A stretch of 64,000 nucleotides of DNA from Methanobacterium aggregans (GCF_017874455.1 NZ_JAGGLN010000003.1:62001-126000); one strand, 5' to 3'; numbered from the stretch's first letter, positions 38,850 through 47,872 are shown. Program-made: numbers and translations. The notes: generated from the sequence alone by a model not told the origin.

Positions 38850-39989
38850 TCAAAGCCTAATTGCCCTTTCATGCCTGAAGTACCTTACAGTTAACAAAAA
38901 CAAAACTACTGCAATGATGACTGTTGGGGCTGCATATAATAGTGTTTTGAAGTTTAATACTGGTGTAGATGCGAGTTTAACCATTAAAACCGTTGGTATG
39001 AAGTTCAGTATGACTTCGAAGTAGGGGGCCTTTATAAAGAGAGGCATGAAAAGGATGAAGGTTGCAAATACGAGTACAATTGTTATTGCAGAGTTTGCTT
39101 CCTTTGTACTGTCAACGAACATGGATATAATTATTCCAATGCTTATAAACCCTAATCCAATGAATAACAGGATGAAAAAGAGGGTTAGAGTGTTGTATAT
39201 TGGAACCCGGAGTAGGTCAAGTAGGAATATCCAGGCCATACTTTGAAGCAGTGCAAAAGAAAGGATTGGTAAGGTTTTCCCGAAAATTACCATTGTATTT
39301 GATATTGGTGCCATTAACAGAACCTCAAAGGTTTTTCTTTCACGTTCCCCCACTATGCTGTCTGTTACTATATTGCTTGCAAGGAAGAGGGGCAGTAAAA
39401 GAATGAAGGGTACCAGGAATCCGTACATGATCTCAACGAAGTAGGGGCTGTTGAGTGCCAGTCCAGAACTTTCCTTCTCGTTAACAGGTACAACGTTTAA
39501 GTTAACCATGTTCTCAACCTTCTGGATCTGTGAAGAGTTGAGTCCTGCAGATTCCAGTCTCTTATCTGTTTTAAATTTAACGATGGCATTTGATACCTTG
39601 GTTGAAATAACTGGATAGAAAACATTGGCTGTGTTGAAATCAACAGTCACGTTCTGTTCTGGTTGGGGCGAAACTTCAATAACAGCCACTAATCTGGTTC
39701 CAAGAAGTTCTTTGGCCTGATCCAGATCCTTGTAGTAGTAAAGATTCACATTCTGAGATTCAAGGTCTTCTGCAAGTGTTGAATTCCTTAGATCCTCTGA
39801 AATTCCAACCTTAAGAGCTTTGCTAGGACCGTAATCATCAAGAAGTGCTGGATCCGATACAACGGAACTCATGAATGCCAGACCGAATGCACCCAAGATT
39901 ATGAAAACCTGAACAACAATTACCATGAGGTATATCTTGTTTTTAAGTATATCCTGGGATTCTTTTTTTGCAAGGGCCATTATTTTCAT
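38850..39989 (-). CDS. ABC-2 type permease (NatB-like)
   Basis: A 379-residue exporter membrane subunit. One TM helix near residues 20-42 anchors a 150-residue outer domain; five to six helices follow from about 190, with the signature SIVGERERKTFEVLLMAPIS between the first two. It is a homologue of the permease at 43130-44311. No ATPase gene is adjacent in its own unit; the NatA-like ATPase at 44402 is the nearest fit. GGTG five bases before the ATG supports the start. A repeat-rich 333-base promoter region precedes it. Confidence 0.85.
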   Translation of the reverse strand: MKIMALAKKESQDILKNKIYLMVIVVQVFIILGAFGLAFMSSVVSDPALLDDYGPSKALKVGISEDLRNSTLAEDLESQNVNLYYYKDLDQAKELLGTRLVAVIEVSPQPEQNVTVDFNTANVFYPVISTKVSNAIVKFKTDKRLESAGLNSSQIQKVENMVNLNVVPVNEKESSGLALNSPYFVEIMYGFLVPFILLLPLFLASNIVTDSIVGERERKTFEVLLMAPISNTMVIFGKTLPILSFALLQSMAWIFLLDLLRVPIYNTLTLFFILLFIGLGFISIGIIISMFVDSTKEANSAITIVLVFATFILFMPLFIKAPYFEVILNFIPTVLMVKLASTPVLNFKTLLYAAPTVIIAVVLFLLTVRYFRHERAIRL

Positions 39990-40322
39990 GTTACACCTGA
40001 AATTCCGGGTTTTTATTGGATTTTTTTTGAATTGAAATATTTTTATTCAATCTTCTGAATGCACTTCCGTTAGATGTTTAGTTTTTTGTTTAAATGGTTT
40101 ATGAACCTTATGAAACTGTGGAATTTGAAGATCGTTTCCTCCACTGGAAATTCTGGGTAATTTTGAGAACTTCAATAATTGAGAACTTCAATAAGATAAA
40201 TATTATTGAAATCTTTTTATTGAAATCAGTTCTTCTATTGAAGTTAGTTCTGATTAAAGATTCTGATTGAACAAATCAAAAGAAAAAAAAGGAGAGATTT
40301 GATGGAAGGATAATAAATGATT
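39990..40322. other. 333-base promoter gap with TTCAATAA-type sites
   Basis: The gap lies before the ABC-2 permease start and after the LolD-like ATPase stop. Besides the repeat array at 40163-40244 it is AT-rich with no gene seen. Confidence 0.5.
40163..40244. repeat. Array of TTCAATAA / TTATTGAA sites
   Basis: An exact 16-base tandem duplication (TTGAGAACTTCAATAA at 40163-40178 and 40179-40194) is followed by two TTATTGAAATC copies (40203-40213, 40217-40227) in the opposite sense and a variant CTATTGAAGT (40235-40244). The innermost pair makes a perfect TTCAATAA-8-TTATTGAA dyad. It looks like a multi-site operator for the permease gene starting at 39989. Confidence 0.5.
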
Positions 40323-41024
40323 TTATCCAACCATATTTCCATCCCTCATCTGGATGATTTCATCTGCAAATTCTGCAGATTCCATGTTGTGGGTTACGAT
40401 TACAACGCTTACTCCTTCCTTTTTATTCAGATCTTGGATTGTCTGCATTATGATTCGTGCATTTTTGGTGTCCAGTTCTCCTGTGGGTTCATCTGCAAGT
40501 ATTATGGACGGATCATTTATAAGAGCCCTTGCAATTGCCACCCTCTGCTGTTCACCACCAGAAAGCTGTGATGGAAGTTTGGAGTATTTTCCCTCAAGCC
40601 CAACTTTATCCATGATGCTCTGGGCTTTTGAAGGATCCTGTTTAAGCATTGGCAGCATCACATTCTCCAGGGCCGTTAACTGGGGTAGAAGGTTGAAACG
40701 TTGAAAAACAAAACCTATCTCTCTTCTTCGAAACATTGCCTGTTCTTTTTGAGAGAGTTTGCCTGTTTCCTTTCCCTTGAGGAGGAATGTCCCCCTTGTG
40801 GGCATGTCGAGTATTCCTGCAACGTGCAGGAGTGTTGATTTACCGGAACCGGATGGCCCCATTATGGCTGTGAAGGAACCAGTTTTTAGGGAAAGGTTTA
40901 ATCCTGCAAGGGCATTTATTTCCTCATCACCCATCTTGTAAGTCTTCCAAACGTCCCTGAATTCTATTATATTTTCAAAGGTGTTTTTTGAAGATTTTTC
41001 AGAGTCTGTACTTTTAGAATCCAT
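40323..41024 (-). CDS. ABC transporter ATPase, LolD/MacB type
   Basis: A 233-residue nucleotide-binding subunit: Walker A GPSGSGKS, Q-loop FVFQRFNLLPQ, signature LSGGEQQRVAIARAL, Walker B IILADEPTGELD and the H-loop VTHN. The set is typical of the MacB/LolD group that drives FtsX-like permeases. Three in-frame ATGs exist (41042, 41030, 41024); only the last has GAGGTG at proper distance (six bases), so it is chosen, giving an 8-base gap behind the permease gene. The export substrate is not evident. Confidence 0.92.
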   Translation of the reverse strand: MDSKSTDSEKSSKNTFENIIEFRDVWKTYKMGDEEINALAGLNLSLKTGSFTAIMGPSGSGKSTLLHVAGILDMPTRGTFLLKGKETGKLSQKEQAMFRRREIGFVFQRFNLLPQLTALENVMLPMLKQDPSKAQSIMDKVGLEGKYSKLPSQLSGGEQQRVAIARALINDPSIILADEPTGELDTKNARIIMQTIQDLNKKEGVSVVIVTHNMESAEFADEIIQMRDGNMVG

Positions 41025-41034
41025 TTTCATCACC

Positions 41035-42120
41035 TCATTCATTCCTCAGTGCATCAACAACGTTCAGCCTTGAAGCGCGCCATGCAGGATAAAGACCTGC
41101 TAAGATACTCAATACAGTGGCACCAACTATCACAACTCCAACAAGCCATAATGGAAGCATATAGGACAGTGTGATACCCTCCATACCTATCTGCTGGGAG
41201 AAGAGTATTATTGCAAGTTCAAGAAGGGCTGCAGCAACAACAACACCTATGACCGCACCTATAAATCCTAAGAGTCCCGCCTCTGTGAGTATACTGCCCA
41301 GTACTTCCCTGTTTGTGAATCCTATGGCTTTTAATACTCCAATTTCCTTAGTTCGTTCTGTTACGTTAACCAGCATGATGTTAACTATACTTATGAGTCC
41401 AACTATCAATCCTATGCTGGCTATTGCACCTATGAACAGTAAAAGTCCACTCATCATCTCATCTATCTGTTTTGTGAAGTCTGATTTTGTAAGGGCAGTT
41501 GTGCCATCAACCTGGCTTTCCACAGCACTCTTAACTGTTTCTGGATCGCCTTTAACATTTGCTGTTATGGTTGAAACCTTGTTGTTGTTGAGTGGAAGGG
41601 CCTTGTCAACGTCCATGATAACCACCCCCATTCCAACGCCTTCACTGGTTGTTCCAGTTACAGTGAATTTCTTGTCTTTGATGGTTATATTGCTTCCAAT
41701 TTTGTATCCAAATGTATCCATGAGCTCCTTGTTGATGACAACACCTGTGGTTCCGCTGACATTGACCTGAGTCCAGTCGTTGAGCCCCACCACCATCAAG
41801 GGCGTTCTGTTCATGGTGGTTGTGAACTGGGTTTCTTCCTTGATGTTGTAAAGCTGAGACATGTTCTTTATCTTTGAAACAGCCTCTGAACTTAGATATG
41901 AATCACCTGTGGATCCCATGAAGGCCCCACCAGTGCTGTTAACTATGGAAAGGTCTCCACCCATTGCATTGGTCTTCTCCTTCATGTAAGATGTCATTCC
42001 GGAGCCAAATCCTATGAGAAGTACCAGGGTTGCAACACCTATGACAATTCCAAGCATGGTCAGGGCACTTCTGAGTTTTCTTCGTCGAATGTTTTTCAGT
42101 GATAGTTTGTAGAGTCCCAT
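41035..42120 (-). CDS. ABC transporter permease, FtsX/MacB type
   Basis: A 361-residue permease with the MacB topology: an N-terminal helix (LTMLGIVIGVATLVLLIGFG), a roughly 200-residue outer domain, and three C-terminal helices from about residue 225 that include NIMLVNVTERTKEIGVLKAIGFTNREV, the FtsX-domain mark. It ends GLYPAWRASRLNVVDALRNE, a family-typical tail. The ATPase gene follows immediately. It may move peptides, lipoproteins or toxic compounds. It lies downstream of the XRE regulator on the same strand. Confidence 0.9.
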   Translation of the reverse strand: MGLYKLSLKNIRRRKLRSALTMLGIVIGVATLVLLIGFGSGMTSYMKEKTNAMGGDLSIVNSTGGAFMGSTGDSYLSSEAVSKIKNMSQLYNIKEETQFTTTMNRTPLMVVGLNDWTQVNVSGTTGVVINKELMDTFGYKIGSNITIKDKKFTVTGTTSEGVGMGVVIMDVDKALPLNNNKVSTITANVKGDPETVKSAVESQVDGTTALTKSDFTKQIDEMMSGLLLFIGAIASIGLIVGLISIVNIMLVNVTERTKEIGVLKAIGFTNREVLGSILTEAGLLGFIGAVIGVVVAAALLELAIILFSQQIGMEGITLSYMLPLWLVGVVIVGATVLSILAGLYPAWRASRLNVVDALRNE

Positions 42121-42215
42121 TTTCTTACCTCATAATCATATAAGTTAAAGAATTTTTATTATTTAATCATGTTTACGTTTATAAAAATCTAACTACGCAT
42201 TTAAGATCTAACATG

Positions 42216-42413
42216 CTATGCTTCCAGATCAAAGACATCCTCTATGTGCTCTTTTTTAAGTGCTTTGGTTATTTTATAAGCCAGAATTAGGGACGGGTTA
42301 TATTTACCACGTTCCAGAGACACTATGGTTTGCCTGCTCACATCAACCATGTCTGCCAACTCCTCCTGAGTCATTTTAAGCTCTTTTCTGTATTCTTTTA
42401 TTTTGGTTTTCAT
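42216..42413 (-). CDS. Small XRE-family transcriptional regulator
   Basis: A 65-residue helix-turn-helix protein: KEYRKELKMTQEELADMVDVSR then QTIVSLERGKYNPSLILAYKI, the YozG/YgzD-like small Cro/C1 type with little beyond the DNA-binding fold. It follows the 138-residue membrane protein by 109 bases on the same strand and precedes the MacB-type transporter. Such pairs of small XRE regulator and membrane protein recur in archaea and bacteria. It is the natural candidate to bind the repeated dyads at 42971-43076. Confidence 0.9.
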   Translation of the reverse strand: MKTKIKEYRKELKMTQEELADMVDVSRQTIVSLERGKYNPSLILAYKITKALKKEHIEDVFDLEA

Positions 42414-42522
42414 TTCTCTTAGGAATTATTCTTTTTTTTAAATTAGGAATGGTAATATGAGATTATTTAAATATTTACATTATCTAAAGTATAAAAACTA
42501 TAAATAACGAATTATTTTAATT

Positions 42523-42939
42523 TTAACCATCTCTATGCAATTTATACCTTGTAATACTACCTATAATTCCTCCTGCAAATACTGCCAAAAGGATCAATCT
42601 GTATAAATTCAGTTGATCAATGTTGAAACTGGATGATACAACCAAAAGTACAGCCAGAGCTATTATCATGCCCCAGGCTGTGTTTCTCATGGATAATGAG
42701 TATTGCATCTGTTCCCTTTCATCAAACGATTTTACATTTGCAATTATTCCATCCATAAACAGGAATAAAAACATCCCTGTGATCAATACAGTGTTTAAAA
42801 GATTTTGAGGTAACAGCATACCCACAAAAATCAGAGATAAAGTGCATATCATGTAAAGAGTTCCCTGCCACGGCAGTTCATAGCTCCAAAATCCTTTTCT
42901 ATTCCTTTTTTTAAACCATTCTGGTTTTGCAATAACCAA
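42523..42939 (-). CDS. Membrane protein paired with XRE regulator (DUF2178-like)
   Basis: A 138-residue protein with four hydrophobic segments in two pairs (about residues 22-40 and 44-60, then 85-102 and 110-127) separated by a polar stretch with DEREQMQYSLSMRNTAW. The pattern resembles the DUF2178 family, at modest certainty. The TTG at 42939 is favoured because GGGAGG stands seven bases before it; a GTG at 42963 has no such site. It is followed by the XRE gene and preceded by four repeated dyads. Confidence 0.7.
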   Translation of the reverse strand: MVIAKPEWFKKRNRKGFWSYELPWQGTLYMICTLSLIFVGMLLPQNLLNTVLITGMFLFLFMDGIIANVKSFDEREQMQYSLSMRNTAWGMIIALAVLLVVSSSFNIDQLNLYRLILLAVFAGGIIGSITRYKLHRDG

Positions 42940-42970
42940 TGTTAGACCTCCCAAATTGTACACCTATAAA

Positions 42971-43076
42971 ATGTAAAAAATATATTACATATAATGTAAG
43001 AAATATATTACATATAATGTAAGAAATATATTACATCATATTTAAAAGTTTTGATTTTGTAAAAAATATATTACAT
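42971..43076. promoter_or_regulatory. Four ATGTAA-N8-TTACAT dyads, 23-base period
   Basis: Three 20-base dyads at 42971-42990, 42994-43013 and 43017-43036 repeat every 23 bases, and a fourth (TTGTAA variant) lies at 43057-43076. The spacer is AAATATAT-like, so TATA-like DNA lies inside each dyad. The array is directly upstream of the membrane protein/XRE gene pair and most likely is a cooperative operator for it. Confidence 0.7.
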
Positions 43077-43129
43077 AATTGCGTTTTCAAAAAATAAATA
43101 AAAAAAAGCAGTTACAAAGAAGTTTCAGT

Positions 43130-44311
43130 TCAAACCTTTTTAAAGCTGATCAGATCCCATAGCAGCCTTAAAATTCCGGGACGAGGTCCAAATACAACAT
43201 CGTCCCTCCTGAAGAGTTTCACTGCAATCCCATAGGATAGAACACTGAATATAAATGCGAATAAAACTGTAACAGCGTAATCCCCTATGGGTATGACATC
43301 ACCCGAGAAGAGTCTCATGACTATGGTCATTGGAGATATGTTTGCAAGAGTGGATCTGGTTGATAGATAGGCCAGAGCAGGTACTGCAAGAAATCCCGCT
43401 ACCCCAATGTAAAGGATACTTATTCCAATGCCTGCTTCCTTGTAATTCTTTGCATATACAGATAGAGCTGTTGTTATACCAACTATAGGTACCGAAGCCA
43501 TCAATATGAAAGCGTATACCATTAAAGGATTTTTTATCCCAAATCCGGCTAGCAAAAGAATTGTTATCCATATCACAACCTGTAGAGCTATTAAAAGAAT
43601 GGATGCTATGCTCTTTCCAATTATGATATCTGCATGTGACATGGGCATTGCTATCAATATTTCAGCAGTTTTACGCTCTTTTTCACCCACCACGCTGTCC
43701 ATTATGATGTTTCCAAAAAGAAGGATTGGAAGGAATAGTATGATGGCTATCATGACCTTGTTTATTATCTGCAGGGGTAAGGACTCACCAGATGATTGCT
43801 GTTTAAAGTTCTGTGTTGATGTGTTTTGAGGGCTTAGGGAATTCACCCATGATGCTGTGATGGCTGTGGACATGATCCTGGAGGTTGAATTAACTTCATC
43901 CAGTACAACAACACTTTTCGGATCACTGTAGTCCAGGTAGAGGTTCAAGGTTACGGGCTCCATTATATTTATACTTGCTGCAGCATCATCTGGAACCATG
44001 AGAAACCCAGTTGTTCTCCCCCTTTCTACTCTTTTTATGGAGTTATTATAATCAGATCTGATTATATCCAGTATTTCAGGATTTATTCTATCTATGAAGA
44101 GTCCAGATTCATCATGAACATCAAGGGATGCGAATCCTGAAAGTGAAGGTGTGATTGAAATTCCCTCTTCAGATTCCATGTTCGCAACGAAGGAGTTGAA
44201 GACAACTATCATTAGGAGAAGGACGGAAATCTGGAGGAGGAATATCATGAGGAATTTTCTGCTTGAAAGGATTCCCTTAAACTCCCATTTGGCTATGGTT
44301 GTGAAATTCAT
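43130..44311 (-). CDS. ABC-2 type permease (NatB-like)
   Basis: A 393-residue permease homologous to the one at 38850-39989. One N-terminal helix (FLMIFLLQISVLLLMIVVFNSF) anchors a large outer domain; five to six helices follow from about residue 205 with SVVGEKERKTAEILIAMPMS as the cytoplasmic signature. The ATPase gene upstream starts the unit, with a 90-base gap, so the two form an exporter of the NatAB type. Substrate is unknown. The 166 bases after its stop hold the dyad array. Confidence 0.86.
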   Translation of the reverse strand: MNFTTIAKWEFKGILSSRKFLMIFLLQISVLLLMIVVFNSFVANMESEEGISITPSLSGFASLDVHDESGLFIDRINPEILDIIRSDYNNSIKRVERGRTTGFLMVPDDAAASINIMEPVTLNLYLDYSDPKSVVVLDEVNSTSRIMSTAITASWVNSLSPQNTSTQNFKQQSSGESLPLQIINKVMIAIILFLPILLFGNIIMDSVVGEKERKTAEILIAMPMSHADIIIGKSIASILLIALQVVIWITILLLAGFGIKNPLMVYAFILMASVPIVGITTALSVYAKNYKEAGIGISILYIGVAGFLAVPALAYLSTRSTLANISPMTIVMRLFSGDVIPIGDYAVTVLFAFIFSVLSYGIAVKLFRRDDVVFGPRPGILRLLWDLISFKKV

Positions 44312-44401
44312 GTCTTTAACCTATCTTAAGTTGCTCGGTGCATTTGATATTGTTTCAATTTCAAATATTCCAATTCAGAGACACCTTTAATTATTTACTG
44401 A

Positions 44402-45319
44402 CTATTTAACAGTGTTTATGAATACATCTTCCAGTGTGGGTTCCTTGGTATTTACAGATACCAGTTCTTCACCGAAAACATCTACTATTCGTGAAATATC
44501 CTTTCTTGAGTTGAGTGATACTGAAAACTCGTTTCCATGAATTGAGAGAGAATCAACAGAGCTGAAACTTCTGATACTATTCTCATCGATTGATTTGGGA
44601 TTGTTGACCTTGACCTTGAGGATTATATCCCCATGTACCTTGGATTCAAGGTAGTCCGGAGTTCCCATATCTATTATCTGACCCTTGTTAACGATTGCAA
44701 CCCTGTCGCATAGGGATTCTGCTTCATCCATGTAATGGGTGCAGAGGATTATGGTTTTATCACCCTTGAGCTTTCTTATAAAGCCCCTGATCGTGTTTGC
44801 AGTGGCGGGATCCAGGCCCATGGTAGGTTCATCAAAGATTATAATTGGAGGATCATGTATCAGAGCCCTTGCAATGCCCACTCTCTGACGAAGCCCCTTT
44901 GAGAAGGTGTTTATCTTGTCATCAGCCCTGTCACTCATCCCCACAAGTTCCAGAAGCTCCTCTATCCGGGGTTCTATTTCCCCCTTTGGAACTCCGTAAA
45001 GTTCCGCAAAGTACCTTAAAAGCTCCCTTGCCTTGAAGCGTTCATAGAGGTTGGGTTCCTCTGGCAGGTATCCTATCATGGATTTTATCTTTATTGGATC
45101 TGTGTGGATGCTGTGACCGTCAACCACAACATCACCAGAGTCTGGTTTGAGTACGCAACAGATTATCCTGATTGCAGTGGTTTTACCCGCCCCATTGGAC
45201 CCTATTATTCCAAGAAGCTCACCCCTACCTATCTCAAGATTTAAATCATTAAGCGCTTTTATTCTGCCGAATGACTTTGTAAGGGAATCTATTTTTATCA
45301 TTACATCTTCTGAGCCCAT
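44402..45319 (-). CDS. ABC transporter ATPase, NatA-like
   Basis: A 305-residue ATP-binding subunit: Walker A GSNGAGKTT, Q-loop GYLPEEPNLYERF, signature FSKGLRQRVGIARALIHDP, Walker B IIIFDEPTMGLDP and H-loop CTHYMDEAE. The C-terminal 90 residues form the extra domain usual in exporter ATPases. GGGGGT four bases before the ATG supports the start. It precedes the NatB-like permease and may also serve the lone homologous permease at 38850. Confidence 0.92.
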   Translation of the reverse strand: MGSEDVMIKIDSLTKSFGRIKALNDLNLEIGRGELLGIIGSNGAGKTTAIRIICCVLKPDSGDVVVDGHSIHTDPIKIKSMIGYLPEEPNLYERFKARELLRYFAELYGVPKGEIEPRIEELLELVGMSDRADDKINTFSKGLRQRVGIARALIHDPPIIIFDEPTMGLDPATANTIRGFIRKLKGDKTIILCTHYMDEAESLCDRVAIVNKGQIIDMGTPDYLESKVHGDIILKVKVNNPKSIDENSIRSFSSVDSLSIHGNEFSVSLNSRKDISRIVDVFGEELVSVNTKEPTLEDVFINTVK

Positions 45320-45516
45320 TTTACCCCCTACTTCCCACTTATTCTTGTAATATCTGATTTTTTGGATCTTGAATCATCTGCTTGAATGTGATCTTATAAT
45401 CCACTGATCTGAACTTAATTGATACTTGGTTGAAATCCCTTAAAAACTTGGTTTAATATTTCTTGGCCATCATGTAAAATCCAACAATGAGGATTCTGAA
45501 AATTGATAAGAAGGGT

Positions 45517-46122
45517 TCACAAAAACTCCATAATTCCACCTGCAAGTATCATGAAACCTAAAGCTATTAAAACAAATGGCAATATTATATGACCGTATTT
45601 ATCTATTTTATTTCCTAAAAATCTGTTTCCAACCATTAAACTGGCTAAAATACACCATATTCCCACCATAACCATGAAAAGCATGCTTACAATGAGGATC
45701 TGACCTGTTTCCATACCTGCAAAGAGGGGTGCGTAAACCCCCAAATTATCCCCACCGTTAGTAAAGGTCACAACTGCAACTTGAAAAACGTTTCTCCATG
45801 AACCTGAAGAAGAATCATTTTTCAAAGCAGGGCCCTCCCTTTCCATGTTCTCATGATTCTTTACATCCAGAAGTTTTTTAAATCCTATTAAAACTGGGAA
45901 AATTCCAAGAAGGCTGATGAAGTAGGATGGAACAATGAACTGGAGGAAATAAGCTGTGCTGCTTATCAATACAAGAGATAAAAATCCCAGGTACTGTCCA
46001 ATAACGATGGAGTTTTTTTCATGTTTTCCTGCTGCGAAAAAGAGCATCAAAACAAATAAATCATCGATGTTGGTTGCCACGAAGGCTGAAATTGCAACTA
46101 AAATCATAGCAATAATTTCCAT
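45517..46122 (-). CDS. CadD-family cation exporter
   Basis: A 201-residue membrane protein with about six helices matching the cadmium resistance transporter CadD family. The two pseudo-repeats are seen: ISAFVATNIDDLFVLMLFFA at the N-terminus and VTFTNGGDNLGVYAPLFA in the middle, where the aspartates and asparagines are conserved. It may export cadmium or another divalent cation, or a quaternary amine. A palindrome stands about 90-110 bases before its start. It is separate from the ABC genes by 197 bases without a gene. Confidence 0.85.
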   Translation of the reverse strand: MEIIAMILVAISAFVATNIDDLFVLMLFFAAGKHEKNSIVIGQYLGFLSLVLISSTAYFLQFIVPSYFISLLGIFPVLIGFKKLLDVKNHENMEREGPALKNDSSSGSWRNVFQVAVVTFTNGGDNLGVYAPLFAGMETGQILIVSMLFMVMVGIWCILASLMVGNRFLGNKIDKYGHIILPFVLIALGFMILAGGIMEFL

Positions 46123-46660
46123 GAAAACACCTTTTTTGCTGTTAAAAAGCTTTAATTAAAGTTTGAATCCTTAAATTTAACTAAAGAGATGGATTAAATA
46201 TTGTTATGACACCAGAGTTGGGAAACTCTGACTGATCCGATCCTTTGATAGCACCTCACTTGGACACATACATCTTCCAGTGAAGATCTCTGTATTAAAT
46301 AAAAATTATCCTTCATAAAATATAGGGATCAAGGTTTTTCTTGAATTTGGTTGGGTTTAGTTTCATGTAAATGTACAGAAAATCATAGCAGGCCAACCCT
46401 TTTTTTATTTCTAAAATCTCAATTGTATGAGGAAATGATCTCCAGGATCCCATTCTACACTTTTTTTTGTTTGGAAAAAACTTCTTGTGAGATAGACCAA
46501 TATCCGCCAACAACAATATTTAAACCATGCTACATATTACATTTAAGAAATAGAACTAATGAACATTAACAGTAAAAAAAGAAATTAAAAGACCTAAAAT
46601 CATTACAGTTACACTTAAAAATCATTACAATTACAGCTTACAAACATCAAGAGAGTTATC
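46123..46660. other. 538-base gap between cadD-like gene and moeA
   Basis: The genes on both sides are divergent. Besides two short palindromes (46213-46230 and 46272-46287) no gene or RNA is recognised. Open frames of 60-70 codons in both strands have no ribosome site or family likeness. The middle (46310-46560) is less AT-rich than most gaps and might be a worn-out gene. Confidence 0.45.
46213..46230. promoter_or_regulatory. Palindrome upstream of cadD-like gene
   Basis: CAGAGTT-GGGA-AACTCTG has perfect 7-base arms. It lies just upstream of a TATA-like ATATTTAA (minus strand, about 46194-46201), so it could be a metal-regulator operator for the exporter. A second palindrome, ATCTTC-CAGT-GAAGAT, is at 46272-46287. 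Confidence 0.4.
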
Positions 46661-47872
46661 ATGTTTCTATCTGAATTAATATCTGTGAAAAAAGCCTTCA
46701 ATATCATAAACCCCTTAAACCCCGTTGATATTGAAGAAATAACCCTTGAAGAGGCTTACAGGAGAGTGCTTGCAGAGGATGTGAAATCCCTTCTATCTTC
46801 ACCTCCATTTGACAGATCAGCAATGGACGGTTATGCAATACAGGCTGAAGACACCTTTGGATTTTCAGAAAGCCAGCCTGCACACCTGAGGATAGTGGAC
46901 AGGATTGGAGCAGGGCAGATGTCAAATGTTACACTGCAAAGCGGTGAAGCCGTTAAAATTGCAACAGGTGCCCCAATACCCAGCGGAGCTAACACTGTGG
47001 TTATGGAGGAGTACACTGTTGAAGATGGAGATGAACTTGACGTGGAAATGTCCTTACCCCCTGGAGAGAATGTAAGTCTCTCTGGAGAGGACATAAAGAA
47101 AGGAGACAAGGTTTTAAAAGTAGGACAGATTTTAAGACCCCAGGACCTTGCAATAATTGCATCATCAGGATACGACTCTGTTAAGGTATTCAGAAAGCCC
47201 AAAATTGGAGTTATAATCACCGGGAGCGAGCTGGTATCTCCAAGATCAGAGCTAAAGGGTGCAGAAATTATAAATTCCAATCATTACACTGTTAAGGCCC
47301 TTGTTGAAAGTACGCTGGCCCTTCCAACCCTCACACACTGCGTGGACGATGAAGAGCTTGTTGAGGAGACCATGATGCAGATGCTTGAAACCCATGACGC
47401 TGTGATAACAACTGGAGGAACCGCAATAAGTAAGGGAGACGTGGTTGTGGATGTTGCAGATAAACTGGGAGACGTTTTGATACATGGAGTTGCAGTGCGG
47501 CCTGGAAAACCCTTCGGATTTGCAAAAATTCAGGGTAAACCTGTTTTTATGCTTTCAGGTTATCCTGTGGCCACAATGGTCCAGTTCGATGTTTTTGTAA
47601 GGCAGGCGCTGGAGATGATCCAGGGAATACACAGGGAGTTCCCAGTTGTTAGGATGAAGGCTGGAAGGAAGATACCATCAAGCCTTGGAAGAACAGATTA
47701 CATCCGGGCAAAAACTGATGGAGAAACTGTAAGTCCCCTTAAAATAAGTGGTTCTGGCATCATCAGGTCAATGGTTGAATCTGATTCCTACGTTTTGATA
47801 GAAGAAAACCTTGAAGGTCTTGAAAAGGGTGAGAATTGCGGGGTCATAATGTATGATTCGTTAAGGCTTTAA
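46661..47872 (+). CDS. moeA: Molybdopterin molybdotransferase MoeA
   Basis: Inserts molybdenum or tungsten into molybdopterin; methanogens need this for formylmethanofuran dehydrogenase and formate dehydrogenase. The 403 residues show SSPPFDRSAMDGYAI, TGAPIPSGANTVVMEE, ITTGGTAISKGDVV and KPVFMLSGYPVATM, the last a variant of the usual PGNPV motif. No second C-terminal periplasmic-binding-like domain is fused, unlike some archaeal MoeA. The ribosome site is weak (GAGAG). Confidence 0.93.
   Translation: MFLSELISVKKAFNIINPLNPVDIEEITLEEAYRRVLAEDVKSLLSSPPFDRSAMDGYAIQAEDTFGFSESQPAHLRIVDRIGAGQMSNVTLQSGEAVKIATGAPIPSGANTVVMEEYTVEDGDELDVEMSLPPGENVSLSGEDIKKGDKVLKVGQILRPQDLAIIASSGYDSVKVFRKPKIGVIITGSELVSPRSELKGAEIINSNHYTVKALVESTLALPTLTHCVDDEELVEETMMQMLETHDAVITTGGTAISKGDVVVDVADKLGDVLIHGVAVRPGKPFGFAKIQGKPVFMLSGYPVATMVQFDVFVRQALEMIQGIHREFPVVRMKAGRKIPSSLGRTDYIRAKTDGETVSPLKISGSGIIRSMVESDSYVLIEENLEGLEKGENCGVIMYDSLRL

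Noticed and set aside
41171..41770. A 199-codon open frame opposite the MacB-type permease
   Set aside because: It is antisense to a well-supported gene, has low-complexity serine/threonine/isoleucine content typical of reverse-strand frames, and no ribosome site.
42971..43076. Regular repeats that might be read as a small CRISPR array
   Set aside because: Units are 20-base dyads separated by only 3 bases in most cases, with no unique spacers and no cas genes.
46313..46516. Open frames of 60-70 codons in the gap before moeA
   Set aside because: No ribosome site, no recognisable protein, and frames exist on both strands; kept only as possible worn-out DNA.
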